Shown here one piece after another: positions 1 to 4,097 of a stretch of DNA of 5,909 nt. A program made the translations under genes and the position numbers. Source of the stretch: RGIG1993 sp964564225 (GTDB lineage: Bacteria > Bacillota > Clostridia > Oscillospirales > CAG-272); NCBI GenBank assembly GCA_964564225.1, contig CAZMAF010000071.1:1-5909 (forward strand). Direction: 5' to 3'. The number at the start of each line of letters is the position of its first letter. Position 1 is the first letter of the stretch. The notes beneath the pieces were generated by a model, which saw only the letters and a program-made list of their open reading frames with translations, was not told the origin of the DNA and ran no database searches.

Positions 1-65
1 TATTTGGTATGAACTTTTCGGCTATTTGGTATGAACTTTTCGGCTATTTGGTATGAACTTTTCGG
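1..65 (+). repeat. Iteron array, left end (three direct repeats)
   Basis: Three identical 21-base units beginning TATTTGGTATGAACTTTT lie at 1-21, 23-43 and 45-65. A single C separates units 1/2 and 2/3, so spacing is 22 bp, two helical turns. All point the same way, as expected for binding sites of a Rep_3-type initiator, whose gene starts 72 bp downstream. The same 65 bases recur exactly at 5845-5909, so this block joins the right-hand array when the molecule is circular. Function as iterons is inferred from repeat structure and position next to rep; the repeats themselves are directly visible. Confidence 0.93.
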
Positions 66-76
66 TATTTGGTATG
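66..76 (+). repeat. Truncated iteron (5' half only)
   Basis: Eleven bases TATTTGGTATG repeat the first half of the iteron directly after the third full unit, then the sequence departs (TATAATGC). It ends 10 bp before the -35 box of the rep promoter. A half-site could give weak Rep binding close to the promoter, or it may simply be a decayed repeat. Confidence 0.8.
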
Positions 77-86
77 TATAATGCAG

Positions 87-115
87 TTGACAAACATACT
101 AAATAATAGTAGAAT
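87..115 (+). promoter_or_regulatory. rep promoter
   Basis: A perfect -35 box TTGACA (87-92) is separated by 17 bp from TAGAAT (110-115, 5 of 6 matches to consensus). Transcription would start near 121-123, almost at the ribosome binding site AGGAGG (123-128), so the rep leader is only a few bases long. A TATAAT at 77-82 lacks a good -35 partner and is less likely to be used. Confidence 0.85.
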
Positions 116-122
116 AGGTTGC

Positions 123-141
123 AGGAGGTATTTGGTATGAA
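123..141 (+). promoter_or_regulatory. rep ribosome binding site with an overlapping partial iteron at the start codon
   Basis: AGGAGG (123-128) sits 8 bases before ATG at 137. Directly after it, TATTTGGTATGAA (129-141) reproduces the first 13 bases of the iteron, with the rep ATG being the ATG inside the repeat. This settles the start codon at 137 rather than the in-frame TTG at 119. It also places a possible Rep binding site immediately downstream of the rep transcription start. Confidence 0.8.
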
Positions 142-1291
142 AGAAATCGTAAAATATCAGAACGATATGAACAAGCTGCAGTTCAAAGGTTTTACTCCGA
201 CCAGCATGAATATGTTTATGGCATTGTGCTCACAGATGAAAAATAAAGAAACTGAAGAAATTGTAATGCCATACTGGAAAATTAAAGAGATGGTAAAGTA
301 TGATGGAAAGAAAAAAAGCAGAGAAACATTTGAAAAAGATTTGGAACAGATGAACGAACAGGTAATGAAAATCAACTGTAGAGTGATAGTTGGAAATGTA
401 AAAACCATGTTCGTTTTATTTCCGACATTCAGAATGGATTCGCAGAACGAAGAACTTAGAGTAGCAGTCAATAAGGAATTTACTTGGCTGCTTAATGAAA
501 TGAAAAATTACACAACATTTGAATTGGCTGAATTCATAGATCTGAAGAGCAAATATGCAAAGAATCTGTATCGGTTACTAAAACAGTGGCGCACGACAGG
601 GAAATACATATTTAATGATTTAACCGAATTTAGAGAACTCATGGACGTGCCAAAATCTTATTCAAACAGACAGATGATGCAGGATTGTGTAAATGTAGCC
701 ATTGATGAAATTAGCCGGTTAGACGGATCATTTAAAGGTTTTAAATGCACCCCGGAATACGCCAAAAAAAGGGGAAAACCGCTTGAAAAGCTCATATTCA
801 CATGGCAAGCGGAAAAGCCTAAGCAACTAGAAAATGCCCCGTTGGAAGGCCAGCAGACATTCGATGATAATGATTTCCAACCAGATATTCCGGTTGTTAT
901 TACAGATGAAGATATTAAAGCTGTAATGGATTTGATGGCTGAAAAAAGCATTACAGAGCAACAGGCCAAAGCAATCATTCAGAGTGCCGAGGGGGATCTA
1001 AAGCTGATTGAGCAAGTCTACCACGATAAAAAGGATACAGAGATCCGAAAGAACTTCGTCGGTCTGATGATCACGTTGGTTAAACCCGGTGTCTACCAAG
1101 AGCCGAAGAAATATGCTGCCAAATCCGGATTTAACAACTTCGAAGGCAGATCTGCAGATCCTGCCACTGAGGATCGATATTACAAGTTGGTGGAACTGGC
1201 TCATCAGCCGGGTGGACTTACTGCAGAGGAGCAGGCCGAATTTAATGAATTAGCCAGAATAATGAGTGCAAGCAGAGGGCGATCATCATGA
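137..1291 (+). CDS. repB: Rep_3 (RepB-type) theta replication initiator
   Basis: A 384-residue protein that should bind the iterons and open the plasmid origin. The N-terminal part (about 1-120, starting MKEIVKYQND) looks like the first winged helix of Rep_3 initiators. The second winged helix (about 125-235) contains the family-typical run FELAEF...SKYAKNLYRLLKQWRTTG (roughly residues 128-155). Residues about 250-384 form an acidic, helical extension (ITDEDIKAVMDLMAEK and following) beyond the core domain, role unknown. The start at 137 is chosen for its AGGAGG site. The gene lies just after the iteron array, has its own promoter (87-115), and its stop codon is inside a terminator stem. Regulation by Rep binding to partial iterons at 66-76 and 129-141 is inferred. 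Length is close to the usual 300-400 residues for this family. Confidence 0.93.
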   Translation: MKEIVKYQNDMNKLQFKGFTPTSMNMFMALCSQMKNKETEEIVMPYWKIKEMVKYDGKKKSRETFEKDLEQMNEQVMKINCRVIVGNVKTMFVLFPTFRMDSQNEELRVAVNKEFTWLLNEMKNYTTFELAEFIDLKSKYAKNLYRLLKQWRTTGKYIFNDLTEFRELMDVPKSYSNRQMMQDCVNVAIDEISRLDGSFKGFKCTPEYAKKRGKPLEKLIFTWQAEKPKQLENAPLEGQQTFDDNDFQPDIPVVITDEDIKAVMDLMAEKSITEQQAKAIIQSAEGDLKLIEQVYHDKKDTEIRKNFVGLMITLVKPGVYQEPKKYAAKSGFNNFEGRSADPATEDRYYKLVELAHQPGGLTAEEQAEFNELARIMSASRGRSS

Positions 1292-1303
1292 TCGCCCTTT
1301 TTT
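1277..1303 (+). terminator. Intrinsic terminator of rep, overlapping the stop codon
   Basis: A perfect 9-bp stem GGGCGATCA / TGATCGCCC (1277-1285 and 1289-1297) with a 3-base loop is followed by six T residues (1298-1303). The rep stop TGA (1289-1291) is the first triplet of the right arm, so the last four sense codons are part of the hairpin. Confidence 0.92.
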
Positions 1304-1397
1304 AACAGCAAAAAGAAAAAAGAGATGTTGGAAAAAAATTGCTGATGGATTCTAAATTTTGGATTCCGGAAAAAACGAAAAAATCAGCAAAAAATCG

Positions 1398-1425
1398 TTG
1401 CGTTTTTCGAAAAATATGGTAAAAT
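1398..1425 (+). promoter_or_regulatory. Candidate promoter of the accessory operon (extended -10)
   Basis: TTGCGT (1398-1403), a 16-bp spacer and TAAAAT (1420-1425) preceded by TGG (1417-1419) form an extended -10 promoter; the -35 is weak. The spacer contains a perfect 12-bp palindrome TTTTTCGAAAAA (1403-1414). The predicted start, near 1432, falls at the edge of the inverted repeat 1430-1494, so a protein bound there could block transcription. Confidence 0.5.
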
Positions 1426-1429
1426 GACT

Positions 1430-1494
1430 ATAGTCGGACATAGTCGGAAATGGTCTTAGGTGCTCTGACACATAGTCCGACTATGTCCGACTAT
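1430..1494. repeat. Perfect 19-bp inverted repeat built from a repeated 9-10 bp unit (operator or partition-site candidate)
   Basis: ATAGTCGGACATAGTCGGA (1430-1448) is exactly complementary to 1476-1494, with a 27-base spacer. Each arm contains the unit ACATAGTCG twice or nearly so: forward copies end at 1437 (variant) and 1446, a variant forward copy is at 1470-1478, and reverse copies are at 1478-1486 and 1488-1496. CATAGTC-C-GACTATG (1471-1485) is a palindrome in its own right. The site precedes the gene for an HTH/coiled-coil protein, its most likely ligand. Alternatives are an RNA hairpin in the operon leader or a small centromere-like site. Confidence 0.75.
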
Positions 1495-1544
1495 GTCGCT
1501 ACATGGAAAATAAAGGAATATAATGGAAAGAAGTGGAAACAAAA

Positions 1545-2057
1545 ATGATCAAATTACAGGAATTTGCCCAGAAAATAGGCATATCTGACCGTCAAGTACT
1601 CCGTTTGGTCAAGAAATACGCTGAAGAGTTGGAAGGACACGTGGAAAGACGCGGATCCGCCGGAACATGGCTAGATGAGACGGCTCAAGAAATTATACAA
1701 AGCAAGACCAAACAAGCGTCAATGGGCATTGTCGATACAGATCTAGTAGCGCAGATTACAGAACTAAAGCAAATGCTGAGTGAAAAAGAACTTGAATGTG
1801 CAAAACTGAAGGCATCGATCATGATTCAGGAAGAAACACAAAAGCTGCTCGAAGAAAAGGTAGCAGATAAAGAACAGTTGAAATTAGAATATAAAGAGGC
1901 TCAAAATAAGATTGAAGAAGCCCATCAGCGCGAAGTTGATCTGGTGCGTCAGCTCACCGAAGCCGAAGCTGCGAATAAAATATTGCTTAATCGTAGCCTG
2001 TGGCAACGTATTCGAAACGTAGTTCCCGGAGCGGAGGAACAAAATGAACGAGAATAA
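1545..2057 (+). CDS. HTH plus coiled-coil DNA-binding protein (MerR-like/DUF536-like plasmid accessory protein)
   Basis: A 170-residue protein. Residues 1-55 (MIKLQEFAQKIGISDRQVLR and on to a wing-like VERRGSAGTWLDE) look like a MerR-type winged helix-turn-helix. Residues about 65-150 are a charged heptad-rich coiled coil. The tail has an aromatic/basic patch, RSLWQRIRNVV. This architecture resembles the DUF536-like or KfrA-like proteins found beside rep in many Gram-positive theta plasmids, which are usually suspected of roles in copy control or partition; that function is inferred. ATG 1545 is preferred, with GTG 1533 as an in-frame alternative; both ribosome binding sites are weak (AAGTGG at 1531-1536 for the ATG). 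The likely target is the inverted repeat just upstream. Its 3' end overlaps the next gene by 14 bases. Confidence 0.75.
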   Translation: MIKLQEFAQKIGISDRQVLRLVKKYAEELEGHVERRGSAGTWLDETAQEIIQSKTKQASMGIVDTDLVAQITELKQMLSEKELECAKLKASIMIQEETQKLLEEKVADKEQLKLEYKEAQNKIEEAHQREVDLVRQLTEAEAANKILLNRSLWQRIRNVVPGAEEQNERE

Positions 2058-2319
2058 AGGTGTCGATGCGCTGATCCGGGACACGCAGCCGTTGACAAAT
2101 GTGGCAGCGATGCAGCAGCAGCGTCGGCAAGCTGCGGGTCTAGCTACTCCAAATTTCCCAGAACAACAGAAAGAAAAAGATGAAGAGGTAGATTTGCGAG
2201 AGGTTATAGATCTGCTGCGAGAGCAATTGGTCATTAAAGATAAGACCATTGCAGATCTGATTGCCATTAACAAAGCGTTAGCTGATACTATAAATGCTAC
2301 TCATGGTGATCGATCATGA
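2044..2319 (+). CDS. Small coiled-coil protein, function unknown
   Basis: A 91-residue hydrophilic protein. Residues 1-45 are Gln/Ala-rich and probably flexible. Residues about 48-85 (EEVDLREVIDLLREQLVIKD and following) form a heptad helix with Leu/Ile at the core positions. No catalytic motif, signal peptide or membrane segment is seen, and no family is recognised. ATG 2044 has a good ribosome binding site GGAGG (2033-2037, 6-base gap). The 14-base overlap with the upstream gene and the ATGA overlap with the next one point to coupled translation. Its coiled coil could pair with that of the upstream HTH protein; this is inference from gene order and helix content only. Confidence 0.75.
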   Translation: MNENKGVDALIRDTQPLTNVAAMQQQRRQAAGLATPNFPEQQKEKDEEVDLREVIDLLREQLVIKDKTIADLIAINKALADTINATHGDRS

Positions 2320-2927
2320 AGTGCAAATTGGATCCGAATTTGAACCAATGCAGGTTCTTTGATAGCCAAATTGAGTGCTGCAACAACGATAGCAGCTGTT
2401 CATTTCAATATGAAGAGGCCCAAACTGCCCCTTATATCCGGGGTGAGCGGTGGCATGAGAAGTACACCGACCCGGTTAAACGGGCAAAGCACCGGCGTAT
2501 CTGGCAGTGTTATTTCCGGACGGATGATGAAACAGACGGCCCAATCAGACGGGCCCTGACAGAAATAGAAGATCTCCCGGATCTGCCTGTCAACTTTGAA
2601 ATCGTTGACATCAAATATAAATTTGAATGGGGCATCCGGATGGACTTCCGGAACGCCGGCAATTGCCGGCAGCGGATCCAAGAAATCCTGCGTCGATTAG
2701 GAGAAGAGACCCGGTATGCGTTGGATAAGGATGATATTATAGAGGGGATGAATACTCCCATCGAGGAATGTCTTCCGGAATCTGAAATGAACTGGGATGT
2801 GGAGCAGCCGGATCCGTTCTACAGCAAAGAGAATATGGCTGAATTAGAAAGACGGGTGGCCGATATTCGTTCCGGAAAAAGTGTTTTGAAAGAACATGAA
2901 TTGATAGATATTGATCAGGAAAAATAA
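2316..2927 (+). CDS. Cys-rich hypothetical protein with antitoxin-like C-terminal tail
   Basis: A 203-residue protein starting by a 4-base ATGA overlap with the preceding stop codon; GGTGAT (2303-2308) is a weak ribosome binding site, so coupling is likely. The N-terminus carries five cysteines (residues 3, 12, 21, 22 and 28) in the first 30 residues, with CRFFDSQ and CCNNDSSC as landmarks, suggesting a small metal-binding knuckle. Residues about 40-150 are a basic/acidic soluble domain that I do not recognise. Residues 166-203 (DPFYSKENMAELERRVADIR and on to KEHELIDID) resemble the toxin-wrapping tail of RelB/DinJ or YefM antitoxins, which typically read PFYSxxNMxxL...GK...HELIE. No toxin gene lies beside it. 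Existence as a gene is well supported; any antitoxin activity is speculative. Confidence 0.8.
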   Translation: MKCKLDPNLNQCRFFDSQIECCNNDSSCSFQYEEAQTAPYIRGERWHEKYTDPVKRAKHRRIWQCYFRTDDETDGPIRRALTEIEDLPDLPVNFEIVDIKYKFEWGIRMDFRNAGNCRQRIQEILRRLGEETRYALDKDDIIEGMNTPIEECLPESEMNWDVEQPDPFYSKENMAELERRVADIRSGKSVLKEHELIDIDQEK

Positions 2928-2940
2928 GGAGAAAATCATC

Positions 2941-3213
2941 ATGAGAAACGAAAAAAGGCTTGCTTTGGAAAAGGAACTGCAGCCCATGATCGCTGCGGCG
3001 ATTAAAGAGTGGCGGAAAAAAGAAGGATTGACTCAGGCTCAAATGGCTAAGAAATTGCTCATAGATCTGCGTACATATTCTAACTTAGAACATGCTGTCG
3101 CAATTCCAACAGCTTCCACGCTTCTGCTTTTTATCAGTCTGTTGGAAGATTCGGATCCATTCATCATTGAGCTCTGCACGAAAATCAAGGCTGCCACTGA
3201 AGAGCAAAAGTGA
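2941..3213 (+). CDS. Xre/Cro-family helix-turn-helix regulator
   Basis: A 90-residue protein with a Cro/cI-type HTH at about residues 20-75: IKEWRKKEGLTQAQMAKKL is helices 1-2, followed by the recognition segment LIDLRTYSNLEHAVAIPTA. The rest is a short helical tail. ATG 2941 has AAGGAG (2926-2931) 9 bases upstream and begins 13 bases after the preceding stop, so it is the last gene of the operon. An upstream in-frame TTG at 2911 would overlap the previous gene and has no ribosome binding site. The palindrome at 3230-3247, inside the next promoter, is the obvious candidate operator. It could act as a plasmid repressor for the downstream gene and possibly at the origin (see 5647-5674). Family assignment is firm, target is inferred. 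Confidence 0.88.
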   Translation: MRNEKRLALEKELQPMIAAAIKEWRKKEGLTQAQMAKKLLIDLRTYSNLEHAVAIPTASTLLLFISLLEDSDPFIIELCTKIKAATEEQK

Positions 3214-3226
3214 TCAGTGGAGCAAC

Positions 3227-3255
3227 TTGACAAAGTATGTACTTTGTGGTTCAAT
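3227..3255 (+). promoter_or_regulatory. Promoter with embedded operator-like palindrome
   Basis: TTGACA (3227-3232), 17-bp spacer, TTCAAT (3250-3255, 4 of 6). A perfect inverted repeat ACAAAGTA-TG-TACTTTGT occupies 3230-3247, overlapping the -35 box and most of the spacer, the classic place for a repressor. The Xre gene ends 13 bases upstream and the next CDS starts 25 bases downstream, with its ribosome binding site at 3267-3272. Confidence 0.78.
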
Positions 3256-3280
3256 AACGGCAAAAAAAGGAGATAATGCC

Positions 3281-3652
3281 ATGAATTTGATGGAGCAAAT
3301 GAAGTGTGAGGGACATAGAGATGGCAAGTTGGAGATCCTGAAGCAGTTGATGCAGCGGATCGATTCCGGAAGTTCTGTTTTGGATCTGAAGGAGTGGGCA
3401 AAAGAAACAGCTGCTCCTCTGCAGGCTGAAATTGACGAGATTGAGCAAAAGAAAAAAGAAGATGCAGAACGGATCCGTTACGTATATCGGCATGGGCAAA
3501 AGGATTGGTATAATACCAAAACCTGTGTATTTAAAGGTACTATGCCAGAATGTCAAGCATTCATTAAAGACAAAACCAGTTATCACAGCATTGAGGATCA
3601 GGCACCTTGGGACGGAAAAATTCATAGCAAAAACGAAAATGAGCAGGAGTAA
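3281..3652 (+). CDS. Hypothetical protein, 123 residues
   Basis: Not recognised. The start at 3281 is chosen because AAGGAG (3267-3272) lies 8 bases upstream; the reading frame stays open further upstream but there it only shadows the Xre gene. Residues about 10-65 are predicted helical and charged (GKLEILKQLMQRIDS, then AEIDEIEQKKKEDAERIR). Residues about 66-105 (YVYRHGQKDWYNTKTCVFKG and following) look like a small alpha/beta unit with aromatic residues and one Cys pair (Cys in TKTC and PEC). The tail is hydrophilic. No signal peptide or membrane helix. It has its own promoter with an operator and ends in a terminator, so it is a single-gene unit probably controlled by the upstream Xre protein. 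Confidence 0.78.
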   Translation: MNLMEQMKCEGHRDGKLEILKQLMQRIDSGSSVLDLKEWAKETAAPLQAEIDEIEQKKKEDAERIRYVYRHGQKDWYNTKTCVFKGTMPECQAFIKDKTSYHSIEDQAPWDGKIHSKNENEQE

Positions 3653-3665
3653 ACTCCTGCTTTTT
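3642..3665 (+). terminator. Intrinsic terminator overlapping the stop codon of the preceding gene
   Basis: An 8-bp stem AGCAGGAG / CTCCTGCT (3642-3649, 3654-3661) with loop TAAA is followed by TTTTTCTTTT. The loop TAA is the stop codon. The left arm shares GAGCAGGAGT with the terminator after mob (5509-5518). Confidence 0.9.
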
Positions 3666-3668
3666 CTT

Positions 3669-3709
3669 TTGGAAAACTATGAAGAGTCAGATATTTTAGA
3701 CTCTAAAAT
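3669..3709 (+). promoter_or_regulatory. Weak promoter-like boxes with a 17-bp palindrome
   Basis: TTGGAA (3669-3674), 17-bp spacer and TATTTT (3692-3697) each match consensus at 4 of 6 positions. A perfect odd palindrome ATTTTAGA-C-TCTAAAAT (3693-3709) overlaps the -10. If active, transcription would start near 3704 and run into the GC-rich structured segment. The palindrome is certain; promoter activity is tentative. Confidence 0.4.
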
Positions 3710-3719
3710 TTCTGTCCAG

Positions 3720-3996
3720 AGCGGGAGCGAAAGTCAATTTCCGGCGTCGGTACCGGAGCTACAGCGAGGATAAGGAGACGCCGCGTGATTGACGCAGCGA
3801 CACGGATAACCCTCTGCAGAGGAGCAGGGTTATGTCCCTGCTCCCGTTCCCCGTTTGGGGCGGAGGGGGATTCCGGATCCAACGTCGTCACGTTGGTCTG
3901 GGTGCCGGGACGACGTGCCCGGCTGGGGAGAGCGGAATCCTCCGGGGGAGGTTCTGCTCTGGGGCTAGCCCCATTAGCCCTCTGCAAGAGCCCCGT
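3720..3996 (+). other. GC-rich, hairpin-dense noncoding segment upstream of oriT/mob (structured RNA or oriT accessory region candidate)
   Basis: Hand count gives 154 G+C in 240 bases (3721-3960, 64%), far above the neighbouring genes. No reading frame here has a ribosome binding site or recognisable protein. Complementary segments follow one another: CGGCGTC/GACGCCG (3742-3748, 3777-3783); ATAACCCT/AGGGTTAT (3806-3813, 3826-3833); GGAGCAGGG/CCCTGCTCC (3821-3829, 3836-3844); CCCC/GGGG (3849-3860); CCAACGT/ACGTTGG (3879-3885, 3890-3896); GCCGGG/CCCGGC (3904-3909, 3918-3923). A long stem with one G-U pair and one bulge occupies 3929-3960 (AGAGCGGAA.CCTCC against GGAGGTTCTGCTCT), and GGGGCTAGCCCC (3961-3972) is palindromic. 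This density suggests a folded RNA or a single-strand DNA structure used in transfer. The element is not assigned to a known family. Confidence 0.6.
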
Positions 3997-4019
3997 GTTT
4001 TGATACGAAGTGTCAAAAC
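3997..4019 (+). other. Candidate oriT hairpin (MobV nick region)
   Basis: GTTTTGATA (3997-4005) and TGTCAAAAC (4011-4019) pair at 8 of 9 positions around loop CGAAG. In pMV158, the best-known MobV plasmid, the nick lies at the 3' side of a similar loop in AGTGTG|T. Here AAGTGTC spans the loop and right arm (4008-4014), so a nick near 4012/4013 is proposed by analogy. Placement just before the mob promoter fits MobV plasmids. The hairpin is seen; the nick position is inference. Confidence 0.5.
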
Positions 4020-4028
4020 TCATAAGGG

Positions 4029-4064
4029 GTTACTCTTGACAAGAGTAACAGAACCGGATATACT
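4029..4064 (+). promoter_or_regulatory. mob promoter with operator over the -35 box
   Basis: TTGACA (4036-4041), 17-bp spacer, TATACT (4059-4064, 5 of 6). A perfect 9-bp inverted repeat with arms GTTACTCTT (4029-4037) and AAGAGTAAC (4041-4049) around GAC covers the -35. Transcription would begin near 4071, which argues against the in-frame ATG at 4071 being the mob start. MobM of pMV158 is known to repress its own promoter by binding near oriT; similar autoregulation is inferred here. Confidence 0.82.
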
Positions 4065-4097
4065 GAATTCATGATCATTGGAAAGGTGGATCTTATC

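Larger units (their letters stand above)
1304..1544. other. Intergenic control region between rep and the accessory operon
   Basis: No gene is supported here. From 5' to 3' it holds A-rich DNA with A-runs at about 1332-1338, 1370-1375, 1378-1383, 1389-1394 and 1410-1414, spaced near one helical turn and likely to bend the DNA. Next come a candidate promoter (1398-1425), a long inverted repeat (1430-1494), and a TATAAT (1519-1524) whose upstream -35 position (TCGCTA) is poor. Confidence 0.7.

Noticed and set aside
119..136. TTG at 119 as the rep start
   Set aside because: It lies at or before the expected transcription start, and AGGAGG would be inside the coding region; ATG 137 fits better.
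3230..3247. Palindrome as a terminator after the Xre gene
   Set aside because: There is no T-run after it and it coincides with -35/spacer DNA, so operator is the better reading.
3432..3773. 113-residue forward frame overlapping the 3281 gene
   Set aside because: It is a different frame of a better supported gene, lacks a ribosome binding site and runs through a terminator hairpin.
3703..4023. Reverse-strand frame of 106 residues over the GC-rich segment
   Set aside because: It is a low-complexity Pro/Arg-rich translation with no convincing start signal. It is explained by GC-driven lack of stops.
3785..4074. Forward frames of 72 and 80 residues in the GC-rich segment
   Set aside because: They lack ribosome binding sites, have odd Gly/Arg/Pro-rich composition, overlap strong hairpins and match no family I know; high GC removes stop codons by chance.
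4071..4097. ATG at 4071 as the mob start
   Set aside because: It coincides with the expected transcription start and has no ribosome binding site, whereas ATG 4098 has AAAGGTGG at proper spacing and begins with the family-typical N-terminus.
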